Position numbers and translations under genes: made by a program. This document shows positions 45,717-53,488 of a DNA stretch of 64,000 bases, in pieces. Numbering within the stretch: position 1 is the stretch's first letter; every line of letters begins with the position of its first letter. The notes under the pieces are model-generated. The model worked only from the letters and a program-made list of their open reading frames with translations. It did not search any database and was not told where the DNA came from. The stretch spans positions 1 to 64,000 of the forward strand of contig CAVTHA010000005.1 of the NCBI GenBank assembly GCA_963734435.1, read 5' to 3'. The stretch is from Bog-756 sp963734435. GTDB lineage: Bacteria > Actinomycetota > Acidimicrobiia > Acidimicrobiales > RAAP-2.

Positions 45717-46577
45717 TCATTGCCCTGCTCCTTCGGAGGGTGGCTTTGAATAGCCAGGGGAACTGATCTCGGCGATGAAGGTCGCAACCACCGGAGCGGT
45801 TGCCTTTGCCTTCACCATGTGAGACTGGCCTGAAAGGGTGGCGAAGTCGCCACTCGGGATCAACGCAGCAAGTGATTCGGCACCAGTCTGGATCCATTGC
45901 GGGCTCTTGCCGCCAGCGAGAACAAGGGTGGGTACGCGAACCGCCTCGCCGATGTCGGAGGGCAGCGGGATTCCTCTCTGGTAAGGATTCATCAACGTGG
46001 CGTCGTAGGCGACGGTGTGGGCGATGGGAGCCAGCCGACCACCTCCGGGCATGATCGACATCAATACAGCGACGGGCTTCGGCGCCCGTATCGCTTCCGT
46101 CATGAACGATCTCACGACGGCTCGTCTCTTTCCGTGAGCAGCCAGGGTGGCCATGCGCTGCGGGAAGTCGGCAGGCACCGGAGGACGAGTGTTGTCAACC
46201 ACCAAGGGCGGCTCGTAGAGGATGAGGCCGCGGATCGGCAGACCAGCTCGGGCTGCCTCGAGCGCCAGCACGGCGCCCGAGGAGTGCCCGAAAAGGTAAG
46301 CGGATCCGCCTGCGGCTTCGATCACCGACGCCAGGTCCTCGATCTCCCGGCCCGGCTCGTAGCTCGGAGCGTCTCCACTGTCCCCCCGGCCACGGCGGTC
46401 GTAGACGAAGGTGGTGCTGCCGTCGCTGACAGCCGGAGCAAGAGTGTGCCCAGGGCCCATCGACCTCGTGCAGAACGCTCCGTCGACGAAGACCAACGAT
46501 GGCCCTTGTCCACTTCGCTCGTATGTGATGATTGTTCCGTCCGAAGAGTGGACGCTGTCGGTGTGTGTCGATGGCAT
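45717..46577 (-). CDS. Alpha/beta hydrolase
   Basis: 286 residues. LVFVDGAFCTRSMGPG (oxyanion region), VYDRRGRGDSGDAPSYEPGR, the nucleophile elbow LFGHSSGAVLALEAARAG (G-H-S-S-G), an acid near VPTLVLAGGKSP and a terminal His in SGQSHMVKAKATAP. The start ATG 46577 is preferred over 46610 because GGAGG lies at good spacing before it and the longer form would reach the preceding gene. It belongs with the DUF998 and DHFR-like genes in a TetR-linked unit. Substrate unknown. Confidence 0.88.
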   Translation of the reverse strand: MPSTHTDSVHSSDGTIITYERSGQGPSLVFVDGAFCTRSMGPGHTLAPAVSDGSTTFVYDRRGRGDSGDAPSYEPGREIEDLASVIEAAGGSAYLFGHSSGAVLALEAARAGLPIRGLILYEPPLVVDNTRPPVPADFPQRMATLAAHGKRRAVVRSFMTEAIRAPKPVAVLMSIMPGGGRLAPIAHTVAYDATLMNPYQRGIPLPSDIGEAVRVPTLVLAGGKSPQWIQTGAESLAALIPSGDFATLSGQSHMVKAKATAPVVATFIAEISSPGYSKPPSEGAGQ

Positions 46578-46611
46578 TGGTACCTCCAAGGTTGAGGTGA
46601 CCGGTCGCATG

Positions 46612-47334
46612 TCAGCTGATATGGCCGGCGATGGTTGATGTTTCGGACTGCTCCAGATGCCGAACCACCTGGATCACGCAGGCCGTGACGGTCAGCCAGG
46701 CGATCGACACGCCGGTGAAGAGGATCACCGAGCCGTTGTGGCCACCAGAGTTCGCCAGGGCAACGGCGAAGACGATCCCGGCGATCCGGCAGCCAATGGC
46801 CTGGCCGCGGTGGTTGGTGCGGGTAAGGCGTCGAGCGAACACAAAGCAGGAGGCCATCAGCGACAAGAAGGCAATGGAGCCACAGACCATGTGCAGCATG
46901 CCGTGCCAGTCGCTGGTCGCTGACGCCCCGATCGGAGTCCCGGGAGGAAAGCCACCGCTCGGATCCGGGTGGAAGACGGATGCGGCGGCGAGCCCCACCC
47001 CGACAGCTCCGAAGAGGCGCGGGAGCCAGGTCCCACCGCTCGTGGCGCCAAGGGCACGACGCAAACCGATCGCCCCGGCGAAGCTGAGGACCCCGGCGAT
47101 GCCGAAGTTGAGGTCTTGGATCCACCCCAGATTGCCGAGGCTCAGGAGGCTCGCCGCATTGCGGGTCAGGTCGAAACCGGGACGCAGCGTGGCTTGAACG
47201 AGACAGGCAGCCAGAAACACCGGTCCAGCTACCGCTCCGAGCTGGAGCCAGGGTGTCGGGCTCCGCCTCTTGGTGGCCCAGTCACGAACTGCCGTCTGAG
47301 GTGTCGGGGTCGGTGTTGCGGTCATGGTGGCCAT
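46612..47334 (-). CDS. DUF998 membrane protein
   Basis: 240 residues with about six hydrophobic segments: LQLGAVAGPVFLAACLVQAT, LNFGIAGVLSFAGAIGLRRA, LFGAVGVGLAAASVF, MLHMVCGSIAFLSLMASCFV, IAGIVFAVALANSGG and SIAWLTVTACVIQVV. FHPDPSGGFPPGTP between helices is typical of DUF998. An integral membrane protein of unknown function. ATG 47334 has AAAGGAG seven bases upstream. Its stop is 34 bases from the hydrolase start, so both are probably on one mRNA. Confidence 0.85.
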   Translation of the reverse strand: MATMTATPTPTPQTAVRDWATKRRSPTPWLQLGAVAGPVFLAACLVQATLRPGFDLTRNAASLLSLGNLGWIQDLNFGIAGVLSFAGAIGLRRALGATSGGTWLPRLFGAVGVGLAAASVFHPDPSGGFPPGTPIGASATSDWHGMLHMVCGSIAFLSLMASCFVFARRLTRTNHRGQAIGCRIAGIVFAVALANSGGHNGSVILFTGVSIAWLTVTACVIQVVRHLEQSETSTIAGHIS

Positions 47335-47373
47335 GGTGAAGCTCCTTTCAAGGGTTTTGGGTTCGGATTGGGA

Positions 47374-47922
47374 TTAGGCCTTGCCCGGGCCATAGGTCAC
47401 GTGGATGATGCCGTTGTCGAACGTCTCGGAACGGAGGACCTCAAGGGCCACGCCGTCGCCCTCGTCGTGGAAGAGCCGACGGCCCTGACCGACGACGACG
47501 GGGAAGACCAGAAGGTCGAGCTCATCGAGGAGTCCCATGCGGAGCAGGGAGGCGACCAGGGTGGCGCTGCCACTCATGTTGATGTTCGCTCCGTCCTCCT
47601 CTTTCAGAGCCGTGACCGCTTGCTCGACGTCACGGCTCACGAGGGTGGAGTTCTGCCAGTCGGCGGTCTCCAGGGTCGTAGAGACGACGACCTTCCGAAT
47701 GGCGTTCATCTGCGCCGCCATCGGGTCGTCGCCGGTGGCAGTAGCGAATGACTGAGCGAAGGTTTCATACGTCCGCCGACCGAGCAGCAGGGTGTCGCCT
47801 GACGCAATCAGGGAGCCGACGACCTGGCCGATCTCGGGGCTGAAGTAGGGACCCGTCCACGTCTCGGGGGCCTCGACCACTCCGTCGACCGACACGAACA
47901 GGCCTGCAACGATCTTTCTCAC
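47374..47922 (-). CDS. Dihydrofolate reductase-like (RibD C-terminal) protein
   Basis: 182 residues. RKIVAGLFVSVDGVVEAPET at the N-terminus, LLLGRRTYETFAQSF, KVVVSTTLETADWQNSTLVS, NINMSGSATLVASLLRMGLL and VFPVVVGQGRRLF are characteristic of the stand-alone RibD_C/YwjB-like dihydrofolate-reductase fold. It likely binds NADPH; true folate or riboflavin substrates are unproven. GTG 47922 with GGAGGAGG upstream. First gene of the unit divergent from the TetR regulator, so it is probably its main target. Confidence 0.88.
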   Translation of the reverse strand: MRKIVAGLFVSVDGVVEAPETWTGPYFSPEIGQVVGSLIASGDTLLLGRRTYETFAQSFATATGDDPMAAQMNAIRKVVVSTTLETADWQNSTLVSRDVEQAVTALKEEDGANINMSGSATLVASLLRMGLLDELDLLVFPVVVGQGRRLFHDEGDGVALEVLRSETFDNGIIHVTYGPGKA

Positions 47923-47947
47923 GATTGCGCCTCCTCCTGGCTATGTC

Positions 47948-47995
47948 TGTACTAGACTGTACAGTACCAGAAACGGAACTGTCCTGTCTAGTACT
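47948..47995. promoter_or_regulatory. Large inverted-repeat operator with overlapping divergent promoters
   Basis: Two 21-bp arms (47948-47968 and 47975-47995) separated by AGAAAC are inverted copies matching at 17 of 21 positions, with the perfect core GTACTAGAC (47949-47957) and GTCTAGTAC (47986-47994). TATGAT (47995-48000) is a good -10 for the tetR side; on the other strand TAGACA and TACTGT, 18 bases apart, fit a promoter for the DHFR-like gene. Both would be covered by a regulator bound here, so autoregulation plus repression is likely. Confidence 0.75.
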
Positions 47996-48052
47996 ATGAT
48001 CTGATATCGACGAAAATTGGTCCTCAAAGAGGACTGACGCAAGGAGGAGGCG

Positions 48053-48688
48053 ATGGTCTTACAACCACCCAGCCGCTGGTCTGAGAAACACCGAGTGATC
48101 GCCCAGGCAGCCGGCGCTCTGTTTCTGGATAAGGGCTTCCTCGGAACCAGCATGGACGACATCGCGGCGGAAGCCGGCGTCTCCAAGCAGACCGTCTACA
48201 AGCACTTCTCCGACAAGGATCAGCTGTTTGCCGAGATCGTGCTCGGAACCGTGGACCAGGTCGACGGGCTGGTCACCATGGTCGGATCCGCGCTTGAAGC
48301 GACGACGGACCCAAGGACGGATCTTGGCGAGCTGGCGAAAATGTTCCTCACCACGCTCATGCGGCCAGAGCTCCTTAGGCTGCGGCGCCTCGTCATCACG
48401 ACCGCCGACCAGTTCCCCGAGATTGGACGGTCCTGGTACGAGCAGGGCTTCGAGCGCGTTCTCGCCACCTTGGCCACTCGATTCGGACAGCTTTCGCAGC
48501 GAGGTCTCCTACGGGTCGATGATCCAATGATTGTTGCCCACCACTTCGTGGGTTTGCTGTTGTGGATTCCGATCAATCGGGCGATGTTCACCGGTGACGA
48601 GACCAGCAACGAGAAGGACCTGGAGTCCTACGCCCAAGCGGCGGTCGACGTATTTCTCCGTGCCTATGGAGGTCCCGAACTCAAGTGA
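48053..48688 (+). CDS. TetR/AcrR-family transcriptional regulator
   Basis: 211 residues. The N-terminal helix-turn-helix reads AQAAGALFLDKGFLGTSMDD then IAAEAGVSKQTVYKHFSDKD (recognition helix), standard for the family; the C-terminal two-thirds is a helical ligand domain of the AefR-like C-terminal type. ATG 48053 follows AAGGAGGAGG. The leader also contains a perfect hairpin GTCCTC-AAA-GAGGAC at 48020-48034 of unknown role. Divergent orientation and the operator at 47948 point to control of the DHFR-like/DUF998/hydrolase unit and of itself. The inducer is unknown. Confidence 0.92.
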   Translation: MVLQPPSRWSEKHRVIAQAAGALFLDKGFLGTSMDDIAAEAGVSKQTVYKHFSDKDQLFAEIVLGTVDQVDGLVTMVGSALEATTDPRTDLGELAKMFLTTLMRPELLRLRRLVITTADQFPEIGRSWYEQGFERVLATLATRFGQLSQRGLLRVDDPMIVAHHFVGLLLWIPINRAMFTGDETSNEKDLESYAQAAVDVFLRAYGGPELK

Positions 48689-48963
48689 AGGGTCGATGAC
48701 CATAAGTAGTGCCGGTCCGGCGCACCTTGAGATCAATCGCAGTTCGTTGGGTTTCGAGCTCTGCGGACCGGTGGAGCGGTGCGTACCAACAAACACGCCG
48801 GGGTGTGGCACATGCCGATGACTTTCAGGGCCATTCAGGGCACATGGCCGGACCGGTCACCGACCACCGACCACCGACCACACTGGCCCGTATACTCCGA
48901 ACCGGCTGTTTGCGGGCAGGAGGCCCCGAGGACGAGTCACGGGAGATCGACCGAGGGAGCCGC

Positions 48964-50175
48964 ATGACCAATCCGCCAACCGACCTCGCCATTGGCCTGA
49001 CCGACGGCACGTTCTACGGTGGCGACCCCTTTCCCGCCTTCGCCTGGATGCGTGAGCACGCACCGGCCTATTTCGACGAGGCGGCCGGTGTCTGGGGGAT
49101 CACCCGGTATGCGGACATCAAGGAGATCTCCAAGGACACCGACACCTTCTCGAATGCCGGCGGCATCCGACCAGACAGCGACGCCCTTCCCATGATGATC
49201 GACATGGATGCCCCAGAGCACGTGCGCCGGCGGCGGCTGGTGAGCGAGGGGTTCACCCCGGTGCGAATCCGCCAGCGGGAGGAGGAGATCCGCTCCGTCT
49301 GCGACGCGATCATCGATCAGGTCTGCGAGCGAGGTACCGCCGACTTCGTCTCGGAGATCGCCGCCCCGCTGCCGATGATCGTCATCGGGAACATGTTGGG
49401 TGTGGCACCGGAGGACCGCGACGACCTCCTGCGCTGGTCGGACGACATGCTGAAGGCGCTCGGCTCACCGGACCCGGGGGCCATGGACAAAGCGTCGGTG
49501 GCCGCCATGGAGTACGCCGACTACATCACCGCCGTCGCCGAACAGCGCCGGCGGGACGCCCAGACCGACGACCTCGTGGGCACGCTGGTGCACGCTGAAA
49601 TCGACGGCGACCGCCTCGACGAGTCCTCGATCATCTACGAGTCCCTACTCATCCTCATCGGTGGGGACGAGACGACCCGCCACGTCATCAGCGGTGGCAT
49701 GTTCGAGCTCCTCCGGCACCCGGACCAACTCCGGGCGCTCCGTGACGACCGGACGCTGATGCCATCGGCGGTCGAGGAGATGCTGCGCTGGGTCTCGCCC
49801 ATCAAGAACATGGCTCGCCGGGTGACCGGGGACACCGAACTCCACGGGGAGATGCTCCGACAGGGTCAGAAGGTGTTGCTGCTCTATCCCTCGGCCAACC
49901 GTGACGAGCGGATGTTCGACGATCCTGAGCGCTTCGACATCATGAGAACCCCCAACGACCACATGGCGTTCGGGTTCGGCGCCCATTTCTGCCTGGGCAA
50001 CCGCCTGGCTCGCATGGAGCTGAGCATGATGTTCGACCGTATTCTGGACCGCCTTCCCGACGTGGCTCTCGTCGACGGTGATGAACCGCCCAAACGGGCC
50101 GCCAACTTCGTGTCCGGCTATGAGAGAATGGACGTTGTGTTCACTCCGTCTGCTCCGGTCGGGGCGCCGGCCTAG
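48964..50175 (+). CDS. Cytochrome P450
   Basis: 403 residues, soluble bacterial P450. FYGGDPFPAFAWMREHAPAY at the N-terminus, the oxygen-binding I-helix LLILIGGDETTRHVISGGMF, K-helix ExxR in SAVEEMLRWVSPIKNMARR, and the haem loop FGFGAHFCLGNRLARMELSM with the Cys ligand. The GGDETTR and SPIKNMAR motifs resemble the CYP125/CYP142 steroid side-chain hydroxylase clade, an inference only. It needs a ferredoxin and reductase that are not encoded nearby. TATACT at 48891-48896 could be part of its promoter. ATG 48964 after GAGGGAG. Confidence 0.92.
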   Translation: MTNPPTDLAIGLTDGTFYGGDPFPAFAWMREHAPAYFDEAAGVWGITRYADIKEISKDTDTFSNAGGIRPDSDALPMMIDMDAPEHVRRRRLVSEGFTPVRIRQREEEIRSVCDAIIDQVCERGTADFVSEIAAPLPMIVIGNMLGVAPEDRDDLLRWSDDMLKALGSPDPGAMDKASVAAMEYADYITAVAEQRRRDAQTDDLVGTLVHAEIDGDRLDESSIIYESLLILIGGDETTRHVISGGMFELLRHPDQLRALRDDRTLMPSAVEEMLRWVSPIKNMARRVTGDTELHGEMLRQGQKVLLLYPSANRDERMFDDPERFDIMRTPNDHMAFGFGAHFCLGNRLARMELSMMFDRILDRLPDVALVDGDEPPKRAANFVSGYERMDVVFTPSAPVGAPA

Positions 50176-50200
50176 CCATGGACCCGACGTGGAGCGCTCG

Positions 50201-50512
50201 ATGAAGGAGCCGGTCCTCGAGCCCGGCGAGGTGGAGGCGGCTCTTCAGGCCTCCGACGGGCCGCACTGGGAGCTGGTGGGCGGAAAGTTGGTCAAGGTGG
50301 TCCAGTGCGCGAGCTTTCCCGGGGCGCTCGAATTCGTGGGTGAGGTCGGCCGGCTCGCCGAGGCCGCCAACCACCATCCGGACATCGACATTCGCTACCG
50401 GACGGTGACACTGGCCCTGGTCACCCACGACTCCGGCGGCATCACCCGTCTCGACGTCGACCTGGCCCGCGCCATCGACGCGGTACGGGCTGGCCTTCCC
50501 GCCGATGAGTGA
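50201..50512 (+). CDS. Pterin-4a-carbinolamine dehydratase-like protein
   Basis: 103 residues with HWELVGGKLVKVVQCASFPG, FVGEVGRLAEAANHHPDIDI (the H-H-P catalytic motif) and THDSGGITRLDVDLARAIDA, matching the PCD/DCoH family, which recycles tetrahydrobiopterin in eukaryotes and has moonlighting roles in bacteria. The start ATG 50201 agrees with family length. It follows the P450 by 25 bases. Its last codons and stop are part of a four-copy 23-bp repeat. Confidence 0.88.
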   Translation: MKEPVLEPGEVEAALQASDGPHWELVGGKLVKVVQCASFPGALEFVGEVGRLAEAANHHPDIDIRYRTVTLALVTHDSGGITRLDVDLARAIDAVRAGLPADE

Positions 50513-50583
50513 CCGGCCTTCCCGCCGATCAGTGACCGGTTTTCCCGCCGATGAGTGACCGGCCTTCCCGCCGATCAGTGAAC
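50492..50583 (+). repeat. Four 23-bp tandem repeats over the PCD-like stop codon
   Basis: Unit GGCCTTCCCGCCGATGAGTG plus ACC; copies at 50492, 50515, 50538 and 50561. Copy 1 contains the end of the PCD-like gene (GLPADE and TGA); the others are non-coding. Confidence 0.95.
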
Positions 50584-50654
50584 AGAAGGCGATCAGTCCT
50601 GGGTCGCAGTGGGCCTCCGGCTGCCCGCTGTCCAGCCGCTAGGTTGCTCCGACC

Positions 50655-51355
50655 TCACCCCACGGGTAGGTCCCACAGCGGGAACCAGCGGTCGAGGTCG
50701 GCCTCGACCGTGAGGTCGTCGGCCACCAGACTCTTGAGCTTGAGCTCCTCCTCGAGGTTCCGGCGTTCCTTGCCCTCCGGTACGAACGGATAGAAGGTGC
50801 CGCGCTTGAACAGGTACACCAGGTAGGCGCTGGACGGGAGCACCCGGCCCGGACCGGCGGTGGCCTCGGGCATGGCGTCGGGTTGGAGGTCGGGCCCGGT
50901 CGCCGTCGACTGGTCTGCCCCGCCCGCCTCGGACCCAGCACTGCCCGGCTCGAGCGCCGGCCCCGCCGTCGGGTCGGGCAGCGAGGCTAGACCGAAGACC
51001 GAGCACAGCAGCTGCGGGCCCCATCCAGAGTCGGCGAGCGAGGAGTTGACCAGGTGGATCTGAGTGACCAGCTCCTCGATGTCGGCGTTCTCCACCACCA
51101 GCCAGTGATAGCCGTAGTTGTCCTCGGCCTTGCGGAACCCACTGGTGCCGTCCATGGCCAGGAGCTTGACCACCTCGGCCTGCATGTCCTCGAATCCTTG
51201 GCCGGTCGGGGGCTTGAAGCACACGCCGGCATGACCCGAACAGGACATGCCGGCCGCGCTCTGGAGAGTGATGGAGGCCGAAGGAACGCGAAAAGAGCGT
51301 CCAGGTTCGACTGCACGGGCTTGGTCCGCCCGAGAATGGTGTTCAGCAGGCCCAT
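50655..51355 (-). CDS. pspAB: PspA-associated protein PspAB (one frameshift)
   Basis: About 233 residues. It starts MGLLNTILGRTKPVQSNLDA, breaks near 51290 (one base missing), and continues VPSASITLQSAAGMSCSGHA, YGYHWLVVENADIEELVTQI, GPQLLCSVFGL, YLVYLFKRGTFYPFVPEGKE and DLDRWFPLWDLPVG, the pattern of the actinobacterial PspAB family found with PspA, PspAA and HtpX. The molecular function is unknown. Last gene of the stress operon. A Pro/Ala/Gly-rich stretch (about residues 115-150) is an insertion relative to the core. Confidence 0.85.
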
Positions 51356-51402
51356 CGGCTCAGCCGGCCATCAGTGGGAACCGCAGGCCCAACCGATCAG
51401 GC

Positions 51403-52337
51403 TCACGACGGGCGGCCCAGCTCGGCCTCGATCTTGGCCAACTGGGCCAGACGCTGATCGAGCGAGGGGTGGGTCGAGAAGAGCGTCGACAGGCTCACAC
51501 CGCTTTTGGCAATGGCCGGGGTGAAGTAGAAGGCGTTGAAGCCCTCGGCGGCCCGCAGATCGCGGGTGGGGATTCGGGACATCTCCCCGGTCACCTTGAC
51601 CAGCGCTGACGCCAGCACCGAGGGCTGACCGGTGAGGAGCGCCCCCGACCGGTCGGCGGCCAGCTCGCGGGTAACGCGACAGGGCCCGGGTAAGCAGGAA
51701 GCTGATGACGTAGACCAGGACGGAGACGGCCAGCACGGCCAGCTCCACCAGCGCGGCGTTGTCGTTGCCGCTGTTGTTTCGGTCGTTCCCGCCGAAACCA
51801 CCCATCATCCCGGTCCAGAACATGATCCGCGTGATGAGGCCGGCTACCACGCCGAGGAAGCTGGCGATGGTCATGACGGCCACGTCTCGGTGGGCCACAT
51901 GGGAGAGCTCGTGGGCCAGCACCGCCTCGAGTTCGGGCTCCTCGAGCCGTCGCATGAGCCCGCTCGTGGCGCACACCACCGCATTGTTGGGGCTTCGACC
52001 GGTGGCAAAGGCGTTCGGCACATCGGTGTCGGCGATGGCCACCCGGGGCTTCTTCATGTCCGCCAGGGCGCACAGCCGGTCGATGGCACCGTGCAGCTGG
52101 GGCGCCTGCTCCGGGGTGACGATGTGGCCACCCATGCCGAAGAGGGCGATCTTGTCCGAGAACCAGTACTGGGCGAACAAGAGGATGGCGGCGAAGACGA
52201 GGACGACGGTGTACGAGATGCCGACGGCGATGAGCACCCCGATGACTGCTGCGTACAGCAGCACCAGCATCAGGCCGGTGGTGAACATGCGGAGGGTCAG
52301 ACCCGCGGTCGGAGGGAATGTTTCGTGCGCTGCTCAT
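51403..52337 (-). CDS. htpX: HtpX-like membrane zinc metalloprotease (two frameshifts)
   Basis: About 310 residues after correction. The family N-terminus MSSARNIPSDRG starts at ATG 52337, four bases after pspAA; an extra base near 52311 shifts it from the body, which reads LMLVLLYAAVIGVLIAVGIS, TVVLVFAAILLFAQYWFS (membrane helices), then DTDVPNAFATG and the zinc motif LEAVLAHELSHVAHRDVAVM (HExxH), and further helices. A second extra C near 51672 leads to the frame RELAADRSGALLTGQPSVLA and the conserved end THPSLDQRLAQLAKIEAELG. It degrades damaged membrane proteins. Placement in the psp operon fits an envelope-stress role. Confidence 0.93.
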
Positions 52338-52341
52338 GACA

Positions 52342-52638
52342 TCAGTCCCGATGGTCGTCTTTTCCGGCGCTGTCTTCGGCCTCGGCCAGCAGGTCTTTGG
52401 TCTCTTCCAGGGTGGCGTCCGGGAACGGCACCACCAAACCTGAGGGGGCGAACGCATCGTCGGCTACCGGCTTTCCCACCTTCCGAACGGCGGCGGTGAG
52501 TGCCGATAGACCCCGGGTGAACGCCTCCTCGTCGTTGCTGTCCACCGCCTCGGCCAGAGCCGCGTCCAGCTTTTCGAGCGCGCCCCGCTCGCCCTCGGGG
52601 ACCGAGTACTGGCCCTCGCCGAGAATGCGGACGATCAC
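52342..52638 (-). CDS. pspAA: PspA-associated protein PspAA
   Basis: 98 residues, MIVRILGEGQYSVPEGERGA, LEKLDAALAEAVDSNDEEAF and GKPVADDAFAPSGLVVPFPD, typical of the short PspAA family found directly after pspA in actinobacteria, with an acidic C-terminus. Function unknown; thought to partner PspA. Its ATG (52638) overlaps the pspA stop by four bases. Confidence 0.9.
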   Translation of the reverse strand: MIVRILGEGQYSVPEGERGALEKLDAALAEAVDSNDEEAFTRGLSALTAAVRKVGKPVADDAFAPSGLVVPFPDATLEETKDLLAEAEDSAGKDDHRD

Positions 52639-53423
52639 GATGCGGGCTCCCCATGCTCCGCGCTCTGGGCGGGCTCGGCGACGGGGGCAACCTCGGCGGC
52701 GCCGAGCTCGGGCGCCGCCGGGGCCCCGGCGCCCACCTCGGCCTTGAGGGCCGCCAGTTGGGCATCGACCTCCGAGGTCGTCGAGGCCTGGTTGAGCTGA
52801 GCCTGGATGTCGTCGACCGGGTTGGTCAGGTCGGTCAGCGCCCCCGACGCCAGCAGCTCGTCCATCGCCCCGGCTCGGGCCTGCATCCCATCGATCTTGT
52901 CCTGGGCCCGCTGCATCGACATGCCGGCGTCGCTCATCGACTCGGATATGCCTGAGACCGCCTCGCCGATCTTCGTCTGGGCCTCGGCCGCGGTGTAGGA
53001 GGCCTTCATGGTCTCCTTCTTGGTCCGGAAGGAGTCGACCTGTGACTGGAGCTTCTGGGCCGTGGCGATCAGCTTCTGCTCCTGGGTGGACACCTGCTCG
53101 TGCTGGGTCTGCAGGTCGGTGAGCTGCTCGGCCAGGGCGGTACGGCGCCCGAGCGCCTCGCGGGCCAGGTCCTCATTGCCCTGGGTGAGGGCGGCCTTGG
53201 CCTGCTGCTGGAGCTTGTCCGCCTGGGTCTGGAGGCCCGAGGCCTGGAGCTCGATCCGCTTCTTGGCGGTGGTGACGTCGGCCACGCTCCGGCGGACCTT
53301 CTGCAGGCTCTCGAGCTGCTTCTGGTAGGAGAGGTCGAGCGACTCTCTCGGATCTTCGGCCTTGTCGAGCAGCTTGTTGGTCTTGGCCTGGACGATCCCC
53401 GACAGACGCTTCATCACGCTCAT
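52635..53423 (-). CDS. pspA: Phage shock protein A (PspA/IM30 family)
   Basis: 262 residues of long helical hairpin: SVMKRLSGIVQAKTNKLLDK, EDPRESLDLSYQKQLESLQK, a coiled coil through about residue 190 and a Pro/Ala/Glu-rich tail (235-262). PspA forms ESCRT-III-like assemblies on stressed membranes. ATG 53423 follows GAGGAAGGG. It heads the operon pspA-pspAA-htpX-pspAB and diverges from mca with about 65 bases between; no clear transcription-factor site is visible there. Confidence 0.95.
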   Translation of the reverse strand: MSVMKRLSGIVQAKTNKLLDKAEDPRESLDLSYQKQLESLQKVRRSVADVTTAKKRIELQASGLQTQADKLQQQAKAALTQGNEDLAREALGRRTALAEQLTDLQTQHEQVSTQEQKLIATAQKLQSQVDSFRTKKETMKASYTAAEAQTKIGEAVSGISESMSDAGMSMQRAQDKIDGMQARAGAMDELLASGALTDLTNPVDDIQAQLNQASTTSEVDAQLAALKAEVGAGAPAAPELGAAEVAPVAEPAQSAEHGEPAS

Positions 53424-53488
53424 GCTGGTAGCCCTTCCTCGCTTTCGCTGTGAAGCTTAGGGCTTTCCTGCCCGGTAGCGTGATCGGC

